Source of the DNA: Bidens hawaiensis
Lineage: Eukaryota > Streptophyta > Magnoliopsida > Asterales > Asteraceae
DNA: 64,000 nt
Reading direction: 5' to 3'
Assembly (NCBI GenBank): GCA_021521415.1
Contig: JAIQDT010006447.1
Span: forward strand, 1-64,000
Both the position numbers and the translations under genes were made by a program. Of the stretch, positions 43,666 through 56,348 are shown piece by piece; position 1 is the stretch's first letter; each line of letters starts with the position of its first letter. Under the pieces are notes generated by a model. It ran no database searches. It was not told the origin of the DNA and worked only from the letters and a program-made list of their open reading frames with translations.

Positions 43666-44939
43666 TATACTTATATATATATATATAATCGATATTTAAA
43701 ATGATAAAGGTTTTTAGTATTAAAATATTTAAAACGAGTTTTAATTTAGAATATACATTTAAAATTCATCTCGTTAATTAACATATCAAAATATGATTAT
43801 AAGCTTGAATATTATATAAACGATTTTATTTATATAGATATTCTTATTATTTACAATACGGATTTAAAAGATATCTTTATTAATAATAATAATATATTAA
43901 ACGTACTTTTAATTTTAATTAAACATTTAAAGTAAATATCTTCATATAAATCATAAAGTTTTTATAAATATATATTTAAATATTTTTTTATGTATTTTAT
44001 ATAATTAAATCATGTTATTTAGGATAAAACTTTGATAATAAATTTTATAATAAATATTTAACTTTGGTAAGAATACACTCGATCATCAACTTCCTGAACC
44101 TCTATCTAGTTTTAGCTTCGTTATTAAAATCCATATTTATTTCCATAATTATTGTAATTAGGTTTTCTCATCGGTGTTTCCCGAAGAGCATGACTCTTGT
44201 TTCCTACCGTATTCATTTATCTTTGCTTATTTACTAAGGTGAGTATCCAACTCCCTTCTTTTACTTATTTTATCTTTTTGGGGACATATGCGTAACTAGA
44301 TATTTTTATATTATATAATATTCAACCGTAACTGTTTATCCTTGTGTGTATATCTGTAATTGCCTAACTTGCTATTTGCTTACTTGCTTTATTTGAACGC
44401 ATTTTAAAAGGGTCCATCATTTATAGTATGATCATACGACTATCTTTGGTAACCGATGTCCATTTTTATGGCAACGGTTTAGCCCTTGCTTGGTAACCAA
44501 TGTTCATTTGTATGGCAATGGTTTAGCCATATCTTTATTGTTTGGTTGATTTGTTTATGTGCTATGGCTTAACTGTTTATCTCACAGGAACAGTTTGCAT
44601 TTTTTTATTATTATATATTTCACAAAACTTGTGTTTTGCTCACTCAACATAGTGTTGACAAAATTATTGTATTTTTAACACATATGCAGGTCACCGTGTG
44701 ATATGATTGTTTGAAGAAACTTAGGGTTGCATGCTAGAGAGAATGAACAAGAATTTAAATTTATATTTTGTCTTTACTTATCTTAATTATGGATTATATA
44801 CTTGGTATTTTACAATTGTTGGATTTATTTAATTTGAATTACTAGATATTACAATTTTAATTATTGCATGATGGTACCTTGAGAGTTGTGAGCAATCAGC
44901 TCATTCCCCGGCATTTCCGCCGTAGGTTGGGGTATGACA
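43666..44939 (+). repeat. Chromovirus LTR-A, right part
   Basis: Continuation of 19396-20487. It has GCTCACTCAACATAGTGTTG followed after about 25 bases by ATGCAGGTCACC (44637-44700), the same layout as in the other chromovirus LTRs of this window. It ends GGTTGGGGTATGACA at 44939. Together the two parts make an LTR of about 2.35 kb. No coding sequence is seen. Confidence 0.6.
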
Positions 44940-46353
44940 TATATATTACATGTTAACCTAATCATGTTTTAAGATATCTTTTAACTCCAAACTAGCTTAA
45001 AGGACATCCATTGTTATTGCCTTCCGGTCTCATGAAAAGTTGTGGGATCTCACTACCCATAACTGGGAGTATATATTTCCATTTACAAAAACATAAATTG
45101 GAATTGTGTTAATCATTTCATTGATACATCAAATGGATTCGAAGCGAAAATGATATTAGTCTTGGATTAATTATCTCTCACCTTTTACTTTAAAGTTTAG
45201 TTCATTTAATTTTATATCTTGTCTTTATAGTTCAAAATCCCCTCAACTTTTGGTTTGACTAAACAGTAACTATATTATGCAAATGGTAGATACACTTATA
45301 TATTGTACGTAGTATGGTCAACGTAAAAATCATTTTATTTTTAAATTTAAATGAGAATTGTTTCAAGCTTTCATGGGTAAGTTTAACAAACAAGTTTGTT
45401 TTAACGGGATGTGATTTACATTTTTAGATCATATCGCCCGGATAGTTAGGCTAGAGTTTATGATATTCTCAACATCTCTTAATTGTATAAGTTTAGGATA
45501 AGCCTTGGAAATACAACATTTTCATCCATTTTACTCTTTATTTCTTCTTATTTTTCTTCCATCTATTTTTTTTTCCTTTCGTTTAATGGAACTCAAGAAC
45601 ACAATTTTCTCCAATTTTCTTTCTTGTCTTTATCTAGAAAAAACCTCTATAACACAACAATTTTTTTCTTTCCTTCAATTTCATTTTTTTTCCATCAATA
45701 AATGAACTCGAGAACACAATAGTCCTTTATTTCTACTAAGTAGACAAGTTTTATGTATGACTACTATTGGACGTCACGATCATCACAATGTTTATATGCC
45801 CGCACATATGCATAGTTAACTTTAATGTGTTTCATACGAACATACAATATGAACTAAGATATGGGTTTGCATAAAGGTTTATAGCATGTCTCTATTGATT
45901 TTAGAATAGTTAACATAAATTTACAAACTTTAACCATGTAGGCGCTTAAGGATTATTTGCATTCAAAACGTTTATTTGAATGTATTCAGTTCAAAATAAC
46001 TTTATAAGGGCTAGAGTCATAGGATCTCGCCTTAACGTTAAATCGTGTGATTAATTAATCTTCTCGACTGTAATCGCCTCCCTATTGCTTCTATGTAAAC
46101 CTAAGTTCCTACCGAGACACAGTATTCCCTAAAATACAAATCTTCTGTATTCAATACTTGCTAACCATAAAAATTCGTTCTCTAACCATAAGTCTCACAG
46201 TATCACATAATGAATACTAACCATATGACTCATATGGGTTGTTGTCGAAAACCAATATTAACCTGTTTACTTTGTTTTAAACCCCACGAGCTGATTCTCC
46301 GTATTAGTTGCAAATATTGGTGACGGGTCGAGTTCATCATCTTGTCTCTTATC
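44940..46353. other. AT-rich DNA without recognised features
   Basis: I see no gene, RNA or clear transposon end. A pair of pyrimidine-rich segments at about 45540-45610 and 45655-45720, each followed by GAACTC-AGAACACAAT, looks like an old 115-base duplication. Short open frames here are T-rich reads of it. Confidence 0.5.
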
Positions 46354-46933
46354 TAAGGTAGTGTTTGGTATGCAGGAATGACAGGGGAATAGAATGATTC
46401 ATTGCGTGAGAATATGAAAAAAGTGGTGTTTGGTTAGTTAAAGAAATGAAATCAACCATTACGCAAGGAATCTCATTCCATCAACCCCCCCCCCCTTTTA
46501 TCCCATTCATCTTTAACCATACTTTCTCAACGCCACCACATGACAACAACTACCTTCACCACTGTCGTTGTCAAACCACCACCACCATCGCCACCGCCCC
46601 TGCTTCCACCGCAACCACGACCGTCGCCTCCGCCGCCACCATTGCCATCGCCAAAGCTATCATCAGTCACCACGGCCTTCAGCATTGCAATTTTATTTAG
46701 GTAAAAATAAATGTATATTTTGATATAGGAGTATTTTTATTATTTCTAGGTATTTCATTCATACACTTTTTTGTGAATACCAAACAACATAAAGTAATAA
46801 CTCATTTTATTCTCATAGGTTAACCAAACAAGACAGAGGAATTGTAATGATTCATTTCATTCATTTATCTATTTCATTCATTCTCTCACTCCATTCCTTT
46901 TCTATTTCATTATCTTCAACCAAACATACCTTA
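46354..46933. mobile_element. MITE-like element with TAAGGTA...TGTTTGG ends
   Basis: The left end reads TAAGGTAGTGTTTGG and the right end CCAAACATACCTTA, an imperfect inverted repeat of about 15 bases. Inside, a second inverted pair (GTTTGGTTAGTTAAAG near 46430 and GGTTAACCAAAC near 46817) and GAATG/CATTC-rich arms fit a foldback structure, as in Tourist-like MITEs. The centre holds a C-run and a CCACCA-rich stretch that could be captured gene DNA. TAA and TTA at the two ends could be a PIF/Harbinger target site only if one base has changed, so the class is open. Confidence 0.5.
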
Positions 46934-47246
46934 AATGTTTCTGCCTTTAACAATGTGTGTGGTTAATTCTCCCACACCGGCACAGGTGTGCCTTCTACAT
47001 TGCACAAGTCTATCTACATCTAGAATGATCGTGCATTTAATCATGCACATTTATGCCGATCATCCTGCTTTCTTACAAGATTGTGCACTCTTGTCGCATG
47101 ATCATCTCCCTACATAGCCATGATCTTGCACCCCCAATCTCCCTAATTATAAACTAAATTCTAGACTAGTATCAAAAATATAAATTAAAACATAAGCTAT
47201 AAGGCTTAGGTTATTAAATTTTACCTTCCAACACCGGTCTTCTTAG
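46934..47246. other. Short unassigned stretch
   Basis: About 310 bases between the MITE-like element and the hAT element. No gene is supported. It contains a few TGATC/GATCA-type words and a polypyrimidine run but no recognisable structure. Confidence 0.5.
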
Positions 47247-47254
47247 ATTCTACT

Positions 47255-47691
47255 CAGGCCCGGCTCAAAGGAGGGCGACGAACACAGACCCACTCTGTAG
47301 AGAGACCCATAATTTTTTTAAAAAATATATACATATTTATATTTTATATATAATTTTGTTTTAAACAAAAAGGCTACAAAATAGCTCATTGATTGAATGA
47401 AAAGATTGATAGACTTTAGAATCAAAGGTCATTGGTTCAATTCCCACAAGTCAATGATCGATTTTTTTAAATAAAAACTTTAATTTGTGTTTTATATGAG
47501 TCATTTTAGTAACTTTTCTATTATTATTATTATTATTATTATTATTTGGTCCATTTTGAGCTTTTGAAAGGGAAACCTACTGGTAAAATTGTCAAATGAA
47601 CTATCACATAATTGAGAACACGATTTTAGGGGTCTGCATTTTTACTCGTCCCAGACCCCAAAATTTTAAGATATTCTCGGAAACGGCCCTT
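47255..47691. mobile_element. Non-autonomous hAT element with 8-bp target duplication
   Basis: The element is 437 bases, from CAGGCCCGGCTCAAAG to GGAAACGGCCCTT, imperfect terminal inverted repeats like those of plant hAT transposons. The eight bases ATTCTACT flank it exactly on both sides (47247-47254 and 47692-47699). It encodes no transposase. It contains a tRNA-like stretch: A-box-like TAGCTCATTGA near 47381 and B-box GGTTCAATTCC near 47432. It also contains an ATT/TTA microsatellite at about 47519-47546. Confidence 0.85.
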
Positions 47692-47699
47692 ATTCTACT

Positions 47700-48230
47700 C
47701 GATAGTCTTCTGTTTCCAATGCTAAATCACCACCCAATAAAACTCTCTTACTCACTCCAAAAAACATTAGTATGCCAAAAGGTTTATTTTGATATGCCTT
47801 CGCATCAACGTGTATCCCCATTAAACCTAAGTACACCAAAATAATTATAAGTGGCTTCGACATTTCTACTCAACTCTCAAATCAGAAAACGATCAATGCA
47901 ATAAAAAATCTAATAAATTGAAGAGGTAGGATCCCAGACCCACCTAAAAGGAATACAAGCCTCCGTGGGAGGATTCACACTTTCCTCGAAGCAATGTTGC
48001 TTACCATAAATCCGACAACTTAGAAGGAACGTGACGTGGGAAGAGGCCCCACCTTAAGCCACACATCACCTCCGACATTCTAGAAGGATTAACTTCAAAG
48101 ATCATCCTAAGCATGACACAAAAAAGGAGTATCTCGATGAATGGGAATTCCATCTAATAAAGAGACGACAACACATCATCAATAATACTTATAGTACGAA
48201 TGTCACCATCAGTCAACTGGTTTACCCACC
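47700..48230. other. Unassigned stretch before LTR-B
   Basis: No gene is seen. 47930-48060 is less AT-rich, with CCTCCGTGGGAGG forming a small hairpin, and AGAAGG repeated. It may be part of an older repeat that I cannot name. Confidence 0.45.
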
Positions 48231-49465
48231 TGTGATAACCGAGCTTTTTAAGACTAATATTGTGATAATGTAATCTGTGTTTATCGTGTAATCTAATATT
48301 ATGGAAAATAAAATAATAATATTTTAGTCTAAAGACTCCAAGAATATAATTATTATATTTTATTGTGTTCAAAAAGTTAAGTATTGGCGCGTATCGAATA
48401 CTGCTCAAACTGACACTGACAGCGACTCGGGTAAGGTTAAAAGTCTAAATAAATTCCTAAAGGTTGGAAATGACCTAAAATAGTATAAATTCAATAAATA
48501 TATTAATATTAAGCCATAAACATAATTTTAGAATGTTCGATTCGTGAAATTTAAAAAATAAGCGAGTAGAAGCCGGTACCGCAGATCGTAAGGACCCGAA
48601 ACCAACTAACTCCTAAAATTTACATCTTTATATGGTTTCGAAGCTAATTTTATAAGAAATTTAGATATGTGATTGGTTTTGCATAAAACTAATCTAACTA
48701 GTTGTATTTTATAAAATAAGATCAAAGGGGTAAATAAAATACATGTTTAATAATTAGATAAAAAAAACATAAAACCACCCCCACTACCTCCCTTAGCCGT
48801 CCACCTTCACCCTAAACCTAGATGGAGTGTGTTGTAATCCTTTTGTTATTCCAAGTAATCTCATGTTGCATGCATCAAGACACATGCCCTTGGAAATCTC
48901 ATTATAACCCACTTCACCTCCCAACACAAACCACCGCCCCACTCTCTTCCTTCCTCCCTCCTTCTTACGGCCGAACACCCCCCCCCCCCACCCCTTCTCT
49001 CTCTTCCATTTTCATATTAACACATAGAACATAATCAAAACCCCCCCTAATATCAAATAAAGAAAGATGAGCTAGAAGCAAGGATAGGAAGATACAAGCT
49101 TTGAGCATACACCAAGAGACCATCAAACTTACTTCCTTGTACCTCTCTCTAAAACCCTAAGGTAAAATCCAAAACCCTAGTTTCATTCTTTAAGTATTGG
49201 ATGCAAAATACTTGTTCTTGCATCTTAAAAGGGTTCACACAAGCAACCAAACCCTTAAACTCATGTAAAATGGAATATTACAAAGTGAGTATGTATGCAT
49301 GTATGACCCGTGGGTTGTGTGTGTGTGTGTATGTGGAACCCGAATCCACATATGCAAACATACACACATGCATATCACTTCCATATTCATATTTGTTAAG
49401 CTTGGTTTGGTGATTTTAAGATCTAAAAGATTAAAAATGAGTTTAAAAAGTGAGAATACAAAGAG

Positions 49466-49499
<34 letters not shown>

Positions 49500-51888
49500 C
49501 CGTGAGTTAGAGAGAGTATGAATATGGATAAGTTCAAATGGTTAATGTTACATGCATGTGTGTATTTTGATGAGTTATACTTGAATATTGATATGTATGC
49601 TTAAAGATTGATAATACATATGAGATTCTTGACAAAGAAATGAGATTAATATAATAACAATACAAGATTGGTAATAATATTAACTTAAATATATGTTCTT
49701 GTTGGTAGAAACACATAACTATACATGCATGTAATCAACTTAAGATCTTTATGTGTAAACTTTGAATTGTTACTAGTAAACTAGTTGATATTATTTTGAA
49801 AATAGTTTATATTACTTTGAAAATATTTGACAAAGATTAATAAAATAATATTGATAGGTTGAAAAACAAGAAAGTAAAAGGTATACAAAAGTTGTCATAA
49901 AAAGCTAGGATAAATCTTGGAAAAGTAACATTTTGATATAAATAATAAAAACAATAAATATGCTACAAAAATAATGTAATTAAATCTGATTTTTATAAGT
50001 ATAATTAATGTCACAAATCATTAGAAAATAATATCATAAGTGTAGTAAATATTGTATGACATAATGAACTTATGATATGACATAAATACATGTCTTTAGT
50101 TAATAAAAATATGATTATTATGAGGTAATATTAAATCTGGAAATTTATATATTTTTGCATGTTTATAATAATTAGATTTGGTTTGTTATATGCTATACAT
50201 GTTTTATTTGGTCTAAAATGAGTGTTGGTTACTTAACTAGTCGAAAAATCGGCTTTTTAACGCAAACCGACAAGGATTTAATGAGCTGAAATGAAACAGC
50301 CCCTAAAACCTAAAAACTTATATAAATTACAACATATAATATGTGTAATGTGGTCAAGATGATAAAACTTTACAATAAACGAGTCGCGTCGCGAAAGACG
50401 ACGCGAAAACGTTAAAAATGACCATTTTTACTAAATTTAAACTAAACCGACAACAAATATATTTTTTTATAAAATAAATTATAAAAACACATTTACTTCA
50501 GCTATAAACTATATTTTTACTTAAAAATATTAATTTTCAATAAAAACATTAGACGATTCACCGTTAAACGCTAAACCGACAAAACCGGTAAAATATCACT
50601 AATTAACATAAGTATTGTAAATTTTGAAAGACTTAAATAATTCAGAAAATAAAAAGATGTTTTACCATAATTACATTTAAATTTTTAATTAATAATCAAT
50701 AAACAATTTTAAGAAATTACCTAAGTGTTTTATTTGCATAATTAATAATAATGTGTATATGAATATATATGTTAGTAATATAGAAGTATATATATATATA
50801 ATACATGTGTATACATATATATATATACATATATATATAAATGCTTATGATATTTGTGTTGGTGAATATATAATATGGACTTAACCAAACCAAAGCCGTC
50901 AGTGGGTCGTTGAACACTAAAACTGATAAACAAGTTAAACATTTTGAAAAGACTAAAATAGTGGTGTGAACGCTTTAAGTTGAAAGAACAACTTAAGGTT
51001 ATTGTGGGAATAAATTATTAAAAAAACGTGTACTAAATGAATAGGACACGAGACGTGAACGAAAACCGATAGTAACGGTCAAGGTGAGTTTCTCAGAAAT
51101 CCCCACCATTTTAAATGTTTTAATGATTTATAATTTTTTGGGGGAAAACACCTTTGTGTCAAAACACATTTTATTTTAACAATTGTGGTATTGTAAGGAC
51201 TTTAAACTGACCGAAATGAGTGAATATTGTCGGGCTGATGAGACAGTGGATCCACAGCTCTTATAATCATTAACTTGTGAAAGGCAGAGAAATATTGGTA
51301 GATCTATCGGGTGACGCCCTATCACCACCGGTCGCGCCAGTGGGGTAAATGATAAATATTTTGAATTATTTTTCGTTTTGATTATAGGTTTAGTAGTATT
51401 ACATTTGTTATATTCCTTGCTAGTTTATAACTATCACATATTGTTGAAGAATAAAATGTTATATTTTGAGAACTATCGTTATGAGACGAAAGGTGTCCAT
51501 TTGTTTTGTCGGTGAGGCGACTACTGTATATGATATTTTAACACAACTTTCGTGTAAGTTGGCCTTGGCCTAGTGGGGGGAAGGTTAGATATTAATATGG
51601 TTTTGTATAGACAAAATAGTTTCACAATAGAGAAAGTAAAATTTTATGAAAATAAAATTTTATATTACTGAGAACTCACCAACCATTGTGTTGACGTATA
51701 TTTTAAACGTGTTTTTCAGGTAAAGAGAAATCTGGAGCCTCGTGAAGAGAATGTGGGAAAATGGGGGAACTATAGATCCCGCCAGTTGGACATAATGTTT
51801 TAAATAAATTGTACTATGATGACTTGGAATTTTAGCTTCCAATAATAAATGTCCAACTTGTACATTAATTATGTGTGTGTTTAAATAT
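48231..51888 (+). repeat. Long chromovirus LTR (LTR-B), interrupted by Tekay-2
   Basis: It starts TGTGATAACCGAGC and contains, at about 51668-51722, GAGAACTCACCAACC, GTGTTGACG and TTTTTCAGGT, the layout shared by the chromovirus LTRs here. That gives a plus-strand orientation. The end is not in the window because Tekay-2 starts at 51889. At more than 3.6 kb it would be long for an LTR and may hold smaller insertions. It contains GT (about 49315-49331), AT-GA (49468-49499) and AT (50780-50840) microsatellites and no supported gene. It could be a solo LTR or part of an element. Confidence 0.5.
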
Positions 51889-53504
51889 TTTTCACAACCC
51901 CCGACCCCTATACCCTGAGAGGGAAGCCGTGAAAATTGATTGGTGGTATCGATGTTTATTAAATTATTTTGCAGCCGAATATTTCATTAGAACCGTAGTT
52001 AGAAAAAATGATCAGAGTTAAAAAACACCATGATTATTATTATGATAAACCGGGAATTTAATCCATTTTGATACAAACATAAGTTTTATAGGGTTAAACC
52101 CTAATTTACAAAACACGTTTCTTTATTCTGGTGACAAGCCACTTATTTAAGCTGGAAGCCCGCAGGCATCATTCCTTTGTCTCTAACGAGTCACCTGAAA
52201 CATGTTTAAAATATTTGAACAACAAGAAATAATGGTGAGTACATTCATTTGTAAATGACACATTTTACATTTACAGCATTAAGATGTTTTAATATATGTC
52301 TGCTTACAAAGTACCGAAAGGTACTTTTCACTCGACCGTATCTATGACTGTGGTCATATTACTTATTAGCTAACACTTGTCCAATAAGTAACGTGTAATA
52401 GACCAGTAGGCAAGCCTTATATACAAATCCCCACAATACCAGTAGTAACCATCTCGTAAGTCTACAGAGACTTAATCACTGTAATGTATTTAAAATACTT
52501 TAAAAATATATTTAAAAACATTTTGACCATTTGCCATGAGTTTTATAGGTTTTGAAATCATCACGACAGTGTCGGAAAAACAGTTGTCTCATGCAAATGT
52601 GAGTAGTACAAAAACTCGAATGTCTCACCTTGCAAGTTTACAATTTAAAGAACGCCTCTTGGTATTAAGCACCTAGGATAAACACAATGTAGTATACCTA
52701 GATTAGTATAAAACCAATAATCACAAGAGTAGAAACTTTACACGATGGCACAATGTCTTACCTTAACAGGCAGAGCTTTTGGATTCGCGTATGTTTCTTT
52801 CCATCGGATAGGATATCGTAACGATAATTCGGGTATTATACTATACTCTTTTATATATGTGTGTGGAAATTCAGAGAGAGAATCATAATTTTGGTGCAAG
52901 GAATGAATGTCCCGTTTGCTTTTTTTTTATTTATAGATGATTTTAGACCCCATCGCGATACGCGTTGGCCATAAACAAAAGGCGTCTCGTATCACGAAGA
53001 ATCTTGTAGCTTCGCTTAGTCAGCCATAGGCATGCTACGTGGCACGTGACATGGCATGCAACGTGTCTCATCTGCGTAGCGTCCACGTCGCGATACGCGA
53101 TGGTGTTACTTTTGATAGATCATCGTGTATCGCTACGCCGCAATGTTTCTTGATAACTTACACGTCATCGCGCCATCAAAGTCCGCCATCAAAGCGCCAC
53201 ATTGCGTCTATCGCACTTCGCCCGAGCCCAAGCCCTTGCCCGTGTGCGTGTGCGTTCGGGTGCTTCGCACTCTTCGCTATGACCACTGGGTGTGATTTGT
53301 CTTATAAGAACATTAACATATGAATTTTCTTTCTTATAAAGAACTCACTAGTTTTATAATCTAGCGATGTGGGACAAAGACTTACACTCCTATTTATACC
53401 ATGGTGGAAGGCTCTCCTTTTCCTTCATCCACCAATGTGGGATGGATTTTTCTCTCCTTTCATTTCCTTACTTTTTCCTTAAATTTATTTTGTGGTTTGT
53501 TATA
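51889..53504 (-). repeat. Tekay-2 3' LTR
   Basis: On the plus strand it runs from about TTTTTCACAACCCCCGACC to TTTGTGGTTTGTTATA. The plus-strand sequence next to it, GTCTCCCCTCCTTATT, is the reversed polypurine tract (AATAAGGAGGGGAGAC). In element direction it carries TGTACTCACCATTA and, about 40 bases on, GTTTCAGGTGACTC. A GC-richer patch at 52950-53300 encodes nothing I recognise; the open frame there is chance. Confidence 0.82.
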
Positions 53505-54033
53505 GTCTCCCCTCCTTATTTTGAATCTCGTCCTCGAGATTTACTTGGAATAAGTGTGGGTACTTCCGTTTCAATTCTGATTCCAATTCCCAAGTATATT
53601 CTGGCCCAGGTTTTGAATCCCACTTCACTTTGACCAGAACTATTCTTTTATGTTTGAGTTTCTTGATCTTTCTATTATCAATTTGCAAGGGTTTCTCAAC
53701 GAATTTCAACTTTTCATTTACCTTTATATCTTGAAGGGGTACTTTTAGTGATTTATCAGCTAAACATTTCCTTAAGTTACTTACATGAAATACATCATGT
53801 ATACCTTACATTTCCTCTGGTAATTCTAGCTGATTGGCTACTGGTCCAATTCGTTTGATAATTTGAAATGGTCCAACGAATCGTGGATTTAACTTTCCTC
53901 TCTTTCCGAATTGGATTACTCCTTTCCACGGAGATACTTTCAGTAGTACCTTGTCTCCAACTTGAAATTCCAATGGTTTGCATCGATGATCCGCATAACT
54001 TTTCTGACGATCTCGTGCGGTCTTTAATCTCTC
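53505..54033 (-). pseudogene. Tekay-2 integrase C-terminus and chromodomain-like tail
   Basis: 53505-53709 encodes IVLVKVKWDSKPGPEYTWELE, the chromodomain-like region of Tekay elements, ending in RKYPHLF. Between 53710 and 54033, in shifting frames, lie remains of the GPY/F-type region (for example the reverse reading of 53820-53990, with SFGKRGKLNPRFVGPF-like wording split by a frameshift). The DNA-binding end of integrase is thus present but broken. Confidence 0.75.
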
Positions 54034-54990
54034 CTAAACTTGATTTATTCTGTCAGTACTTTCTTGAATGATTTCAGGACCTGATAATTGTTTTCCTCCT
54101 ATTTCTGCCCAACACACTGGAGTTCTGCACCTTCGTCCATAAAGGGCTTCAAATGGGGCAGTATTAATACTTGTATGATAACTGTTATTATAGGAGAAAT
54201 CTATTAGTGGTAAATGGTCATCCCAATTTCCACCAAAATCTATTACACATGCTCTTAGCATGTCTTCCAATGTTTGTATGGTCCTTTCACTTTGACCATC
54301 AGTCTGTGGATGGTATGTTGTGCTCAAGTTTAGTTTTGCTCCCATAGCTACTTGGAAACTTTTCCAATAATGAGAAGTAAAACGGCTATCCCGATCAGAT
54401 ACAATGGATAATGGAACTCCATGTAATGAGACAACTTTGTCTACATATAGCTTAGCTAATTGTTCCATTTTGAAAGTTTCCTTAATTGGTATAAAATGAG
54501 CTGATTTTGTTAATCTATCCACAATTACCCAGATTGTGTCATTACCTCTTCTTGTGGTAGGTAATTTGGTAACAAAATCCACTGTTAGAAATTCCCATTT
54601 CCATTCTAGCATTTCTAATTGTTGAAGTAATCCTGATGGCTTTTGACGTTCTGCTTTAACTTGTGAACAAGTTAATCATTTTGAAACATAACTAGTTATG
54701 TCCTTTTTCATTCCTATTCATCAATAGATTTTCTTCAAATCTTGATATATTTTATCTCTTCCAGGATGCATTGTGTATTTCGATTTATGGGATTCTTCGA
54801 GAATCTTTTCTCGTAATCCTCCTATGATTGGTATCCAGATCCAATTCCCCATTCGAAGAATTTCATCATTTCCTTTGACAAGTAGATCAATGGTACCATT
54901 TCTTTTCTCATTAGCAATATTATTTTCTTCTATTGCTTGTTTCTGAGCATTCTTTACATCATCAATTAAATTGATTTGAAGTTCTAACCT
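54034..54990 (-). pseudogene. Tekay-2 integrase core
   Basis: 54034-54612 is open and keeps the catalytic residues: Asp in TVDFVTKLP, Asp in VSDRDSRF and Glu in [20 protein letters not shown] and [11 protein letters not shown] are family hallmarks. The upstream part to about 54990 holds the zinc-binding region with several stops and frameshifts. The enzyme would join DNA ends; this copy cannot be made whole. Confidence 0.82.
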
Positions 54991-54996
54991 TAAAGC

Positions 54997-55610
54997 TCAC
55001 ACTCTTTTAGGCTTCTCATGCTCTTTTCTGCTTAATGTATCGGCTACTATATTAGTCTTGCCCTCACGATATTGGATTTCACAATCATAGTAACTAAGAA
55101 TTTCCATCCAGCGTCTTTGCCTCATGTTAAGCTCCTTTTGCCCAAAAATATACTTTAAACTTTTATGATCTGTGAATACAGTAAACTTACTACCATATAG
55201 ATAGTGTCTCCAGATTTTTAGGGCAAAAATTATTGCTCCCAATTCTAAATCATGTGTTGTGTAATTCTCTTCATGCTTCTTTAACTGTCTATATGCATAA
55301 GCAATAACTTTTTCACGTTGCATTAGTACACATCCCAATCCTGATTTAGAAGCATCACAACAAACTGTGAAATCTTCAGTTCATTCTGGCAGTGCAAGTA
55401 TTGGGGCGTTTGTTAACTTTTGCTTCAAAGTTACAAAAGCTTCTTTTTTCTTAGGTCCCCATTCAAACTTGACATTCTTACACGTTAACTTGGTTAACGG
55501 AACTACTATTCGGGAAAAATTTTGAATGAAACGTCTATAATATCCTGCTAATCCCAAGAAACTTTGAATTTAAGTAGGAGTCTTAGGAATTTCCCATTTT
55601 GTAATAGCTT
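54997..55610 (-). pseudogene. Tekay-2 RNase H
   Basis: 54997-55338 encodes [40 protein letters not shown] and [20 protein letters not shown], then VADTLSRKE, the RNase H and the start of the link to integrase. The part to 55610 holds the connection from reverse transcriptase, with stops near 55380 and 55614. The first catalytic Asp lies in the broken part. Confidence 0.8.
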
Positions 55611-55614
55611 CTAT

Positions 55615-56348
55615 TTAAGAAGGGTCCACGTGAATAACTTTATGTTTAATCAAGTGTCCTAGAAACTGTACTTCCTGTAACCAAAACTCACACTTTGAGA
55701 ATTTAGTGTAAAGCTTCTCTTTCCTCAATAGTGTCAAAAGCATATGAAGATGTTGGACATGATCTTCACTAGTTTTGGAATAAATGAGTATATCTTCTAT
55801 AAAAACGATTACAAATTTATCCAAATATGGTTTACATATTCGGTTCATCATATCCATGAATGCAGCTGGTGCATTGGTTAAACCAAACGGCATGACTGTA
55901 AACTCATAATGACCATATCTTGTTCTAAAAGCTGTTTTAGAAATATCTTCTTCTTGCACTTTTAATTGGTGGTATCCTGAGCGTAAATCGATTTTAGAAA
56001 AATATCGAGCTCCTTGGAGTAGATCAAATAAATCATCAATTCTTGGTAAGGGATACCAATTCTTAATTGTGACTTTATTCAATTCTCTATAATCGATACA
56101 CATACGCATTGACCCATCTTTCTTTTTGACAAACAACACTGGTGCTCCCCAGGAGCAAGGTCGTATAAAACCTTTTTCTAGCAATTCATCTAATTGCTTC
56201 TTTAATTCTAACATCTCTGTTGGAGCTAATCTATATGGTGCTTTAGCAACTGGTGCTATTCCTGGTATTATATGGATTCTGAATTCAACTTCACGATTAG
56301 GCGGTTTTCCGGGTAAATCTTCTTGAAAGACATCAGAATATTCCGATA
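55615..56348 (-). pseudogene. Tekay-2 reverse transcriptase
   Basis: An open stretch (55615-56214) encodes [40 protein letters not shown] and [18 protein letters not shown]. The catalytic box reads FIED where FIDD is expected, so one of the two catalytic Asp residues has changed to Glu, which should abolish activity. The upstream end (56215-56348) has [16 protein letters not shown] wording, the usual start of the domain. Confidence 0.87.

Noticed and set aside
46446..46700. Thr/Ala/Pro-rich open frame
   Set aside because: Produced by a C-run and CCACCA-type repeats within the MITE-like element; no start context or homology seen.
48793..49034. Small open frames near 48800-49030
   Set aside because: They lie within LTR-B in a C-rich leader-like stretch and have no recognisable domain.
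53039..53323. Open frame of 94 codons with Cys/Pro-rich end
   Set aside because: It lies inside the Tekay-2 3' LTR, has no known domain, and fits chance in a GC-richer patch.
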